Source of the DNA: Casuarius casuarius
Taxonomy: Eukaryota > Chordata > Aves > Casuariiformes > Casuariidae
DNA length: 64,000 nucleotides
Direction: 5' to 3'
Assembly (NCBI GenBank): GCA_003342895.1
Contig: PTFA01000024.1
Span: 4,707,505-4,771,504 of the forward strand
Position 1 is the stretch's first letter, and each line of letters starts with the position of its first letter. The notes beneath the pieces are model-generated. The model saw only the letters and a program-made list of their open reading frames with translations. It was not told the origin of the DNA and did no database searches. Positions 36,628-48,497 of this stretch are shown here, in pieces. A program made the position numbers and the translations under genes.

Positions 36628-37500
36628 ATGAAAACATCTGCCAAAGAGGAGTGAACTACCAGCCAGTATACAAACCACCACACTGGTTTGTATTCAGCTC
36701 TGGCTGACATCATGTATAACTTCTGAATTCATTCAGAAAGCCTGAAAACAGGTGTCAGCAGAATAAAGTTCAAATTCACAAGGAAGAAACACCATTTCCA
36801 AGGAGCATGCAATCCGAACAACATAACTGAATCAGGGACAGGTGATAAAATTACACGTGAAGCATAAAATAGCTGGGTCTGACTACAGCACTTCTGGAAA
36901 GACAGAGCTTAATCAAGCAACCTCACATCTCTTAGAGGAAGGACTACAGTAAAGTGGGCCTCCACATGGCACTATGTAACAGGACAAGCCTTCTTAAAAA
37001 AGACAGTCCAGGTAAAACAGTGCAGGAAATTTCAGTTGTGATGACAGCAAAAATACTACTATAAGATAAAAGCAAAATGAATGCCACAAAAATTAGACAA
37101 TGTAAGTTGTTACTAAGAAGTGCAAGAGAAAATAATAGTAATAATGTAGTGTGTAGTGCGTGGCTTGAGGAGAAAAGGTAGGCAGAAAGGACAAAAGGAA
37201 AAACAAACAAAACCTTACTCCTACTCCCCTTGAAAAAGGCACTTCCTTAAAATAAATAGGGCAGCAAAAGAGACCAAATACATGCCCAAGAATAATTAAA
37301 AATGAAAAAAAAAGTAACAGTATTTGTACTGAATCCTAGATGCTTGAACTACAGACAACATCAGTTACTTTACATCTGCCTGTGTAAAGTCTTAAAAGGA
37401 GGAGAAAGGATTACCCAACAAATCAAACCAAGAACTTGAAGATCTGCATCTCAAAAGACAGTTAAGCACTTGAGTTCCTCTACTCTACTTAAGAAGATGC
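36628..37500. other. Non-coding sequence
   Basis: No gene recognised. The leucine- and serine-rich minus-strand frame at 36944-37210 lacks supporting context. Confidence 0.5.
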
Positions 37501-37542
37501 AAGCTCCTCTGAAAGATAATTAAGCTCCTTTGAAAGATAATT
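37501..37542. repeat. 21-bp tandem duplication, 20/21 identical
   Basis: The unit at 37501-37521 begins AAGCTCCTCTGAAAGATAAT. It is repeated immediately at 37522-37542 with a single C to T difference. The copies abut exactly, so this looks like a recent slippage duplication. Confidence 0.95.
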
Positions 37543-40500
37543 AAAAGAAAATCCAAGATGTGTGTGTGGCCATGCACGCGAACACACACATACACCTCTT
37601 GATTGCCACAGTACTACAAACCTAGCTCAAAAGTATGGCTTCTCCTCATTCAGGATCTAGAGCCCACTCCTAAGCATAGGAATATATAGAGGTACTACTT
37701 GAAAGAACTGAAGGGTCAAACTTTGCTGCAGCAACACCAGAAGGAAAAACCATTTTTGCAAAAAAAGCCCTGTGGAAGAAGCAAATATGAAATTGCAAGC
37801 CTAGTTCTGTTGTCATCTTCTTCAGCATGAGTGCAATGCCCAAACGTAGACTTCACCTTCTGTACTCTAAAGGAAATTCCAACACTCAAACACATTTGTT
37901 AACAGACTATTTTATTAACACTCCAAGATTATGCTCCCTGCTGCAAGTAAATAGCCTAGACCTCAGGTTCAAAGTCAGAGCATTTGTATAAAACTCCTTC
38001 TTTGTCTTACAGCACAGTGCTATTTCCACAGTGCCATCATCCTATTGACAGTCACAGCCAAAGTTTTCCTTACACGGTGCTTCTTAAGAAGCAAAGGAAG
38101 CCTTTAACTAAAAGTAGGATTTAATCTAATGTGTTAGCTAGGAAGTAGTGAGGAGCTGTCGACAAAGGGTAAGGCTTTACATTAGACCAGTAACCTAGCA
38201 AGTTGGCCAACACCAAAACTCCGTTTATCCCCTGTGCTTGCAGTGCCCCCATCTGCATGCTCTCCTTCACCTCAGATTTAACTGCCTTGGACCACAGAGA
38301 AAGAGCGAGAGATGTGTGCCTCCTTCTTGCTTAATATGTATTTCATTACATAGCTGAGGCAGGATAATCTCATGATTCAGGGCTATCACATTTCACATTT
38401 CAAGCCAATCCCAGCAGATATCCTTACACTTGCTGTCCAATTCTCAGGAATTTTCCCTTTCTTTCACCCTGGACATGTTCTTAAAATAATGCTTGCAGAG
38501 AAAGAAAGTCAAATTTGTAAGGTTGGAGTAACAAGATGGCACCATGCTGTGTCAATCAGCTATTTCATGGTTATTTTGCCTAATCTCAGGGCCATTATTG
38601 TAGATGTTATGAATTCATACAAAAGTGTGGTCCCATTAGCACTGATGGAAGTTATCCAGGTAAATCTTTCATACATCAGTGACAGACTAGAATCTTTTGT
38701 ACAATGGCTCATAATGCAAATTTGAATATTATGGATTCATAACACCAAGTACATTACATTCTTCTTAAAGTCATTTGTATAAAATGCACTGTGCATACCT
38801 GTAATTTTTAAGCCTTAGGTAAAATTATTGTATTGGTCAGTTAATGACCTTGCCACTAAACACTCTTTAATTGAGTTTTGAAATGGCAGCAGTACAGCAA
38901 GTTCTTCAAAAATCAATTCAGTTGACACCCACTTATGCAGATGCACAGAGTTTTACAGTGGGTGAAGTTCTTCTTTTCAAGTAGATTAGATTTAGGATTA
39001 AATCCAAATTTTCCATCTCATTTTCTGGACTTCATACAAATACTCCAACAGCTTTCCCCCCTCCCCACCTTTTTATGAGCCATCCAAAACCTTCTATTCA
39101 AAACGCTCCCCAAAATCAAATTATAAAGATTACAGAAACTGAAATGTGGACTCAGATTTTGCATTTTAAGCCATTTTGAAAACACCTACTCAGATACTTT
39201 ATATCCTCTCTCTCTCTGTATACGTACATATATATACCATATGTAGGATATTTTACATTGCATCATTGTATTTTGAACATCCAAACATTTCAATACATTT
39301 GGAGTTTCTAGAAAGGCAAAGTAAGAGAAAAAAAATCAATATTAATTGGAACACAACAGGCTTAATTCATTCATACAAGTCAGAGAGGAGCTCTCACTTC
39401 TCTCATGTATACAGCGTAAGGAGCAATCCTGTTGGTCCCTGTAAGAGTGTGGCAGGCTTGGGTTCAAGCGAGGGCTCCACAGCAGCCAAACAAAGCACAT
39501 TAAATCATCTCCTAGGCATCCTGGCCCCATTCAACTTTTGCACATGTACAAGAGGATGGAGGAAGCTTGTCCCCCAGGAGACTTCCCACATCTGTCTCCG
39601 TATTCCTGATTGTATATGGACTCCTTATCACCTGAGAACCTGGGAAATTTGAAAACTGGAAACCAAAAGAGATACAGGCAGTCATTTACTGCACAGAGTG
39701 CAATACTGAATGGCTGCTTGCCTTATACTATACAGCATATTCATGGAAGTGAAGCATTAGGTGATGACACAGCATCTTGAAGCCAAAGTTGCTATACTTG
39801 CAAAGCAGAGAAAGGCAAAGATAAAATATTAGGGCACTTTACAGAATTCCTTTGCAGATGTGTCTGTCAGACTTCCAGCTAAGACAACATGAAATAGATG
39901 TATAAAACTGTTGTAGCTGAGTTCCACAGTCCAATAGAGGTTGATTAAATATCATAGTAATAGCTTCAGGAAATGGCATTATAGTTGTGGCCATAGACTT
40001 CGGTAATAAATGATTTAGACATTAGAAATACTGAAAGCTGAATATAGAGTGACTGTGAGACTATGTATTCTCTATTAAGTGCAGAGCCAGCAGAACTCAC
40101 TTTCCATTTCCACAAAATCCTGATAAACAGAAATGTTCCTCTTTGGGTTGATATGTACTGCTCTTAATGTGATTAAGGTTGCAGGAGCTGTCTTGACAGA
40201 GGAGATTAGTACAAGGAACTGACCTCTCTTGGGCAGCTTCTCTCTCTCTCTTCAGTGTTTTCAAATATACATGCAAGTTAACTAGATAGGGGAATCCTCA
40301 GAATTTGAAATATATACATAAAATATGTAGTAAGTATAGCAGACACAAATCTAGCAGAGTGTTAAAGACCACTTCAGCCCCTGAATCCCAAGCACAGTGC
40401 CATAAATCCTTTTTGACATCCAAATCCACATGTCAAAAGTAAGGAGTTAGGAAGTACCTGCAGCACTGCAAACACTGAGCTGGCAATTTTATATATATTT

Positions 40501-42235
40501 TTTTTTCCTTTGTCTGTGCTCAAGCCAGCCCTCATCATACGACATGATATGCTAGGATGCTTTTGACACATAACAAGTAGCAGGAAGACTCAAGCCATTA
40601 CTGGAAAATGGTCAGTGTCCATTTCTGAATATAACATCCTAAGACTGTAGTAATCGATTCAGACAATTAGAGTAACAATAAAATAATAAATGTAAAAAAC
40701 GCTGCTAATCCCCCCATACACTTTATAGAGATGAAGTTAATATGTAAAACTCATTTCCCTGAAATAGAAAGATAAGTAAAGATTAAAAATTATCATTTTA
40801 ATTGCTCATGAAAGCTAAACATTGGGCTGCTTTTTCCAGAGTCTATTGATATTGGATCATTTCTTGGGTTTCTATAGCTGTCCCTTCTTTCTGCAGTGAC
40901 CTGAGTACTTAGGACTTCACTGGAAACGCTGAGCGATAAGGCAGAATAGATTTTCTCACCTTATAAGAAAAAAAGTTAGGACACAGCCCCATGTGCTCCT
41001 TTTCTTCCTGGAAGCAACTATTGGTTTTGATCATCCTGGTAACTAACGCTAAGAAAGAAGAAAAGTCCATAGTTATAATCTTAGCCTGCAACCCTTTATA
41101 CTTGTATCCACGTGTAAGTTCACTGCAGGACTCTCTGTAAAACTAACGTGGTTACTTGAATCCTGTGCATCATCACCCACATGAGAAGCTTAAAAAAACT
41201 AAATAGAGAAATGGTTTCATTAAGACAGCAAGATGTCTTACCACTAAGGTCGAAGGACACCTAGGATGTTGTCTGCAGCCTAGGATAACCTTAGCAAACT
41301 GGGCTTAGAGACCTTGTGAAGATGGTGAATATGAATCACCACTTGAAAAGAAAAAAATTGTTCTCATCTGCATACAAGGTTAAAGTGACTTAAGCAACCT
41401 AAAGATCTTTCCTCCCCTTGCTGATTTTAGGTCTGCTCTGGAGAACCATTATGAAGATGATGGGGACTGGCATACAGATAGTAGAAAGTAAAATGCACAA
41501 AGTACATTTGGTATTTAGGATTAATAGGCTAAAAACAATATGGAGCCTCTGGTTTATGTTCTTTAAGAAATTCTGGAGGAAAATAAAGAAGAAAGGCTTA
41601 CATGAGAAGGATCTGGGAAAGATCTTTGCACTTCTTAATCTTGCAGGGTAACAGATTTTTAACATACTACTTAACATAATGCTTTAAAGAGATCAACTTC
41701 GATTATAATAAATACAGTGTTGGAGATTATTGTCTCTAATAACATTTTACGTTTTTGTGTGACGTATGGAAAGTGACACAAAACACTGATAAATGCTAAC
41801 ATATTTCAAAAGGGCAAACAGAAGATAGCCACCAAATTTTGAATTGTTGCCAAATTCAAAAGCATTTCCAATGATTGGCATTGACAAGAAACTTTTAAGG
41901 CCTAAGCCCTAAAAAAGTCAATGGCAGCAGTGTAGCTACCTCCTGTACTAGATTTTCAACATTTTTCTCCAAATAAACAGTATATATTATAGGGATCTAA
42001 CTCAACTCTTAAAAGCAGGGAAAACGCATATACCTAATAGTTTGATACATAAACTATTTTGTTAATAAAACAGTGCCAGAAGGGAATATTTTCAGAAGTT
42101 TTGAAGTCTCAAGTTCAAAAACTACTTATCCGCCGATCCTTGGCGATACCTAGTTTTTGTTTCAGCCCCAGTGGCAACCATTACTTGAGCATGACTCCTC
42201 GCCAGTTTTACCACTGTTTTCCCAAGCAGTGCTCG
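37543..42235. other. Non-coding sequence, no gene recognised
   Basis: The longest frame in the window (158 codons, plus, 39176-39652) lies here. It crosses low-complexity TCTCTC/TATATA DNA at 39206-39240 and shows no domain or conserved motif. A 117-codon plus-strand frame at 38372-38725 is also unremarkable. Splice-like sites occur at chance frequency. No interspersed repeat is recognised. Confidence 0.5.
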
Positions 42236-42273
42236 GTGTGCACGCGCATGCACACACGCACACACACACACAC
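42236..42273. repeat. 38-bp alternating purine-pyrimidine tract (CA-rich)
   Basis: From GTGTGCACGCGCATGCACAC onward to the end of the (CA)n run, every step alternates purine and pyrimidine without a break for 38 bp, including CGCG and GCATGC steps. This is the sequence type that most readily adopts left-handed Z-DNA. Confidence 0.95.
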
Positions 42274-43413
42274 CTGAAAACGCTGATCTTTGACAAGTGT
42301 CATTGAAAGCTGAGCACTTAAGAAACTAACTCATTTTTTAAAATGGCCCCTAAATAAGAGGATTGTATTGTTTTGTTTTAAAATGCCAAAAGGGCTTCAG
42401 AATTCAAATATTTTGTAAAAAAAACAACCAAATGGGCTTTCCTTGCAGTATCAATACTAAACAAAAAGAAATTTACTTGCAATTTTCTTAAACTTTAAAC
42501 CTCTTGGACATGGGGCAAGAGCCCTGTAGGACATGGTATTCACTCTCTCTTCCTCCTCCTAATACACCCTTTTGCCGCAGGAGCTGGGGCTTGCCTCTGA
42601 GCCTTCCTCCAGCCGGAGGAGGGCGTTGGGGTGAAAGGAGATGTACGTCCCTCGCTCTCCTCCTCCTCTCCCACCTGCTACTCCAGTCTCCATGCCAAAA
42701 TGAGCTTCCCTCCCTGATTCAAGATGCACCCGAACACATTCAAGAAGTTTGTGTTATGAAAAAATTTACTTTTTTAGCTAAAGCATACTTCTGAGCTTTC
42801 TCTCCTTCCTCTCAGCATGCACAGCTTAGATATAAAATAGCTTGACTGTGATTATTACAAAGGACATATCAAAAACCATCTTCTAACCAAACTACTGGAG
42901 AAAAAAAGATCTACAAAATACAAACTTCTCTTTTTCCTTTTCTTAAAGGTATTAAACGGAAAGTAACGTCTACCCTAAAAATCCTATTTTAGAAAACTGT
43001 TGTAATGATCATAGACTTCAGCCTCATAAAACAGTCCTTTCTTTTGACCATAACAGTACAAACAGGATTTTGTCAGGCAGAACAATGGTAACACTGATGG
43101 CACACTTTAGAAGATTTTAGTGATCCAATGTTGTTTCCTGTAAGTATATTGACAAAATATAAATTATAATTATATATCCTTTCTGAATTTAATAATTTAT
43201 TAATTATGACCAATAATCAACTTTGCCAAAACCGCACAGAAAACTGATGAATTCCAAAAGAGGTGATAATAGGATTATTATTCATGAGCAGTTGTAGTTT
43301 AAAACATTAAAGCAATGCTGCTACACAACAAAATACATGCACCGGAATTTGGAGTTCAACTCAGATAAGAAATAATGATCAAGAAAAAAAAAACAGTGAA
43401 GATTCTTACTTAC
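42274..43413. other. Non-coding sequence, G+C-raised at 42500-42720
   Basis: A G+C-rich, pyrimidine-rich patch lies at 42500-42720. It has an acceptor-like CCCTTTTGCCGCAG ending at 42580, after a long pyrimidine tract. The frame at 42504-42794 is open but starts upstream of that site and has no donor. I do not call an exon. Confidence 0.45.
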
Positions 43414-43431
43414 GTGAGGGTCAAAATAAAT
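43414..43431 (-). other. Possible 18-nt microexon
   Basis: On the minus strand, TTTTTCTTTATCAG is followed by 18 nt (ATTTATTTTGACCCTCAC) and then GTAAGTAAG, an ideal donor. The length is a multiple of three and one frame reads I-Y-F-D-P-H. Vertebrate neuronal genes do contain in-frame exons this short. Two good splice sites this close also arise by chance, and no neighbouring exon is established, so support is weak. Confidence 0.15.
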
Positions 43432-44924
43432 CTGATAAAGAAAAAGCTACAAAAGTTTGTCAGATATTAAATCAACACTGACAGTGATATATTTTTACCC
43501 ACAGAACAACTATAAATATGATTTCCAAGTGCCATAACATCACAATTTCTGTATTAAAAAAAAATCGATGGGAAAATGAAATGAGTACTGAAAATTCAGA
43601 CATTTCTGTTGCAATATTTTTTTCTCTGAATTACCAAAATCACATAAATATCGAGGATTCAGGTAGAATACAGGCTATGGAGTCGCTTCATGTCACTGTT
43701 TCTCCGTCTCCTACCAAGTCTGTGTTGCTAATAAGAGCAATAATTTTTCATAAAAGGCACCTTCTAACCAGTGGAACAAAAAATGAAACAGTTGTGTGAT
43801 AGCCTGCCCCTTTGTGAGCTTCTTCACTACAAAAATACTGTTTTAATACTCATTAAAATAGCTGCACTCCAGCTTTCTGTAAGAGACTGACTTTGTATGT
43901 ACGGTTCCCAAGGACGCGTGTCCTGGAAGGTGGCTGCAGAGAGGCTTCTCTTCCTTCCAGCCCCAAGAGTGCATGACCTGACCAGATACAAAAGATTTCT
44001 ACAAAATGCATCAATATCAGACAAAGCTTTCATCAAGCAAACCATGAAACTGAGTACCTGCTACTTTGCACCGTTAACACAAAGCAGTTGTCTTCCAATT
44101 GTATTTAATAATTACCTCACCGTTACGGAAACATTACACTACAAATACTCTGGGAGAAGATGGTAACCATAACTATCTCACTTCATGTTAAATAAACAAT
44201 TTTACTCTCCAATTATAAAGATACAGTTACATCTTGTCCTTGTACGAGGACAGTATTTATGAATTTCTTTTCATATTAGCATTTCTCAAAAGAAATAATT
44301 CAGTATCACTGTAATACAGGGGTTTCAACACAAAAACAACATAGGGGCAATCAAAAATATATACACAAAATAAAGTACAAAAAAATGTAATAAACATTAG
44401 TTTTGTCTAGGTGTCTTTATTTTTGACAAGCCACTTCTTCAAACAATCGCTTGCTTCTGAATTATTCTTTTTATTATTACAATCCACAAGCATTTTCCCT
44501 CCTTTTCCTGCTCCCTACTGAATTTGTCCCAGCTTAGTGCATTACCCACCCATTTGGTCAAAACTGTCTAATCCATCAGAGACCAAAGTTTCACAGAACT
44601 ACATTGATGCTGTAGAATCAGTCCCACCTACACCCTATGTTATTTCTCAACACACAGCTTTAAATCAAAATTTTCATCATCTGTAGCCAACAACAAAAAA
44701 ATTGCCACTATTGCTTCCAGGCTGGAAATTACAATGGAATTTAATGAATTAATGTTTCCTACCCACGTATAGGTGTTGTCATGAGCTGTTCTCCACCACT
44801 GTAGATCTCTTCCGTTTTTCCAGTCCTCTCCTTTCTGTCTTACCTACGGCGTCTCCCTCATCCTTCCTCTCTGCTGCATTAAAATGCTGTTGATCTTCTC
44901 TTGGGCCTCCAAGTGCTTTGTTCA
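43432..44924. other. Non-coding sequence
   Basis: A small G+C-raised patch at 43900-43990 includes GGACGCGTGTCC, a perfect 12-bp palindrome. Overlapping frames on both strands at 43827-44166 are mutual shadows. No gene recognised. Confidence 0.5.
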
Positions 44925-45007
44925 TGTTTCCCCCCACTCTTCCTTTAGCATTTCCTTCGGTTGCCTTTCCTCCTCATTTCCCCTATATTTCCCCCTTCTC
45001 TTTTCCT
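44925..45007. repeat. Pyrimidine-rich (homopurine on minus) tract
   Basis: About 80 bases are almost all C and T on the plus strand, with short interruptions. The complementary purine strand lacks stops by composition. That explains an open minus-strand frame running through here to about 44770, which ends near a GTAAGA site at 44841. The tract could form triplex (H-DNA) structure. Confidence 0.7.
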
Positions 45008-45517
45008 ATTAAATGCAAATACAACCCATTTAACATGCAGAGACTTACATGGTATCTGAGCTTAACTTATATCAGTCTAAAAGCTTTAGACATTTCCTGG
45101 CTGCCTCAAATTCTTATCTGTGTCAATTAAATAGTTCAAAGATGCCTTTAAGGAGCAGAATGCTCCTGCAAGACCTGATTTTTATACATATTAAATAGTT
45201 ATTTTGTGTTCTTCTTTTTCTTCCACTAGCTATAAGATAGACTTCTATTGTAATTTAAGCTGTAGTGGGTTTTTTAATTGTAGTTTAAGTGTAGCTCTCC
45301 ATTTTCATAGAAGTCAAGGTAATTTATTTTAGGGTATCAAAAGCATGGTTTGATGCCACAGGCAAAAGCAGCATATAGGCAAAAAACATTTTTCATGACT
45401 AATTTATCAATGGAAAATACAATATTAAAAGAGTGCTCAAGCTTGTACCTAGCTAACTTCTTGGAAAAGAAACGATTGAGACTGAAGCTAGGACATTAAA
45501 GTCACACCAGTAAGTAC
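45008..45517. other. Non-coding sequence
   Basis: Unique A+T-rich sequence. Nothing recognised. Confidence 0.5.
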
Positions 45518-45534
45518 TTTTTTTTTTTTTTTTT
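45518..45534. repeat. Poly-T tract (17 T)
   Basis: A pure run of 17 T, directly after a GTAAGTAC string. Confidence 0.95.
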
Positions 45535-48481
45535 AATATGATGATTCTCTGTAGTTCTGATGGAAACCTCTGGTCCCAATTTAAAATAGCACCTGCAGAC
45601 GTATTATCAGTGGCTTGGCATACACCTCTCTTGGCCAGATTGTTTCAGTTAAAGAAGTGACAGAATAACTGTTATTCTCATCATCTAAATTTTTCTCTTT
45701 ATGAAGTGTTCATGAAATTCTCTGTACTCTTTAGACAGAAGCACTCGAGCATCACTTCAGTGTCTACTTCCTCATCCTCATTTACTTTTTGAGTGAAGAA
45801 TATTCACACTTAGAGCTGCGCTTGTTAATTGTATAGCTGGAGCAGTGTTGTTTCTGTTCCATGGTTTATGTAGCTAACCAACGTCACATAAAGTTTAAAT
45901 TCCATAATCAAATAAGAAACTTGCTTCTGGCAAAAATTCAACCTTTCAAGCTTAAAACTGAATTTAATCAGCATTCATACCAGTAAGTGCTGAAACATTT
46001 GTGGGAGCTAAATGTGAAGAAGTTGGGCCCCTAACGAAATGACAGTGTCCTGCTTCCTCTTCTAACCTTAACCTTGTAAATCTGCTTCTGCAACTGAGTT
46101 CTGCTCCTCAAGGCAACACAGTGTATGTGTAAAAACTAGATTTCTGTCCTTACTGAATATGAATAATACTTTGTATATACCCTGTAGTGTAGACCGTAAG
46201 TTTTGCCAATTACACAAAAATGGAAAGATATGTCATTTTAAAGGCTACCATGTGCACATGGTTTCATTTTTCTAAGTCAATTAAAAACACTTAAAATTAC
46301 TGATCCACTTTAATAGCACTTTCCATCACCAATCTGGATTATAATCCATAAAATATGTTTTAATTATTTAATAAAAGTCATGCATCCCCTCATTGGCTCC
46401 ATATTCAGCTGAGACTATATATAGAATTTTATGAAACTATTTTAGAGGTTTTATTTAAATAGCAATATAATCCTAATTGGTTCAGAAAACTCAGAAGCAC
46501 TTTTAAATAATTGTCCCTGACTTAACTTCTAAATTGTAAAATCACCATTTTTTAAATAATTTGAGGTAATAAACATACAACATGCATTAGGTAACATTCA
46601 TCATCAATTGCAATAACAATTTTGAGTGTCCTAATTATAAAATAAACTCACGCTATGAATATTAGCAATTAGTGAATTTCGCATAAACTGTAATATGAAT
46701 ACAGAATGAAAAAGAACTCAAACAACAGGACTGGATAATCAGGGGCTTTTATGTCACTTTTTTGCTAACAAAATTCTGTAGATTTTTAGGATGTTTATCT
46801 TGCTTAGTTCAAGGGTAATTTAGGAAAGACCAGCCCTAAGTTTAGGAAAAGAATAAAGACAAGTGAGAAAGACATCATATGAATTGGACTGGAAAAATAC
46901 TTTATGAGTGTTAATTTTGATTTATTGTTGTGAAGAATTCATTTTGCCTCCTTGTCTATATTTTCTCATGTGGAATATGGGATATCATTACCATCTGTCT
47001 CACCACTGAGTAAAAACAAAATTAAGTCAATGATGAAAAATTTTATAATATGCCACCACACATAGGGGTTGATTTTCTCCTCATATTTTTAGGTTGAAGT
47101 TACTTCAAAGAATAAATGCAACCACACTTTAAGCTAAGTTTTGAGGCTGCAGTATATAAACCCAGTTCCCCAAAGCACGTCCCAGAAACCTGAGATAGGC
47201 ACTTAGATCTCCAAAACAGAACATGGAAGAGTCTCGATCTTTGCCATGGAAATCTAAACACATACCTAATGTATGGGAGTTCAATGTAATTAATAATAGG
47301 AAAACTCTAAATTAACATCGTGTCTCACATAACCTGCAGGCAAGCTTCTCTGTACATGCGAGACCTAGACCGTTTCTATTTCCCCTCCCCTGCCTTTCTT
47401 TTTAGTTCCCCCTTGAGGGTGCATGCCTACAGCTATTATTTCAAAGAATCAAACACGGTTCATTATCGTCTTCCAAGACATTAATGTCTGCTTTTTAAAT
47501 ATAGCATAATAGTAACTACAGCATTTGCATAATGATCTGCTTTGGGGACAGCAAGTGGGGAAGGTTCAAAGAAAGAAGCAACAGGGAGGCAAATGCTCAC
47601 GGCACATGGGAGAACTATCTTCCCTACAGAACATGTTGCGGAAAAAAAAATTGAAGGCTATTTTGGCAGGGAGAATTCCTCAGATACTGTTTCCTGCACC
47701 AGAGATTGTTAGGATGTTTTATACAAAGATTATCAAACCTAAATTACAGGAGAATAGGATCCAGAAATCCAGTTCTCTCCTTCTTGATTAATGTCTTAGA
47801 ACTAGATTACAGAGGAGAAATAGAGATTGCCCAGAGAACTATGCTTGCTCTCTCTCCAGTGACACAAATGGTGCACATTTTAGGAAAAGGGGTACCAGTT
47901 TCCATCATCTACACCTCATCTTAAACAGCACTATTTTGAGTAATTGGCAATATGCACAGAAATTACTGTGGCCTGAGCAAATGCTCTTAACCACTAGACT
48001 ATTAAATAAAAGGCAGGCAGCCCTATCATCACTTCCCCCCCCAGCTTTTTTTTTGAATAAATTAATAAATCTTGCAAGTCCATCTTTAGACATTCACTTA
48101 TCACACTAGTCTCTATTGGAATAACTTAGTTTCTATATGCTATTTGACTTTGGATGGCATCTGAATTATTGGCTTTCTTGGACTGCAGCAATCCTTAGCA
48201 TGCACAGAGGCAAAACTCTAAGAAAACAGAAAGCTTTCATGTAAAACAAGTAGCACCTAGCAGCAACAGGAGAGAGTTTTGGACTTTTATGCATTTGAGA
48301 TGTGTATGTGTATAAAGTCCATTTATTAAATGTAGGTTCACAAATGATACCCACAAAGTCAGATTTTGACACTTAATGTTTCTCCAGCAGTTCAAGTACA
48401 TAAGCTATATAGTGTCAGTTATTCTTAACTGTGCTTATTCTAGTAAAAGCTTATTTCGCCAAGTATTTTCTCTCTAGGGTA
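45535..48481. other. Non-coding sequence, conserved-element-like at 46280-46700
   Basis: Between about 46280 and 46700 the DNA is very A+T-rich and nearly CpG-free, but not repetitive. Many homeodomain-type cores occur (CTAATTGG, TAATTATT, CAATTAGT, CAATTGCAATAACAAT). This texture is common in deeply conserved enhancers of gene deserts; it is a stylistic judgement. The frames at 47525-47924 have no family resemblance I can see. Confidence 0.45.
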
Positions 48482-48497
48482 GCGCAGGTAACTGCGC
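48482..48497. repeat. Perfect 6-bp hairpin GCGCAG-GTAA-CTGCGC
   Basis: Inverted repeat GCGCAG / CTGCGC around a GTAA tetraloop, G+C-rich in otherwise A+T-rich DNA. The string GGTAGCGCAG resembles a tRNA D-arm, but no acceptor, anticodon or T arm follows, so it is not a tRNA. Confidence 0.7.

Noticed and set aside
39176..39652. Longest open frame (158 codons, plus)
   Set aside because: It crosses low-complexity TCTCTC/TATATA DNA, has no splice context, domain or codon character, and lengths like this are expected by chance in 64 kb.
44770..45007. Minus-strand open frame of about 64 codons with a GTAAGA site at 44841
   Set aside because: Its openness follows from a purine-rich strand, and there is no pyrimidine-tract acceptor upstream.
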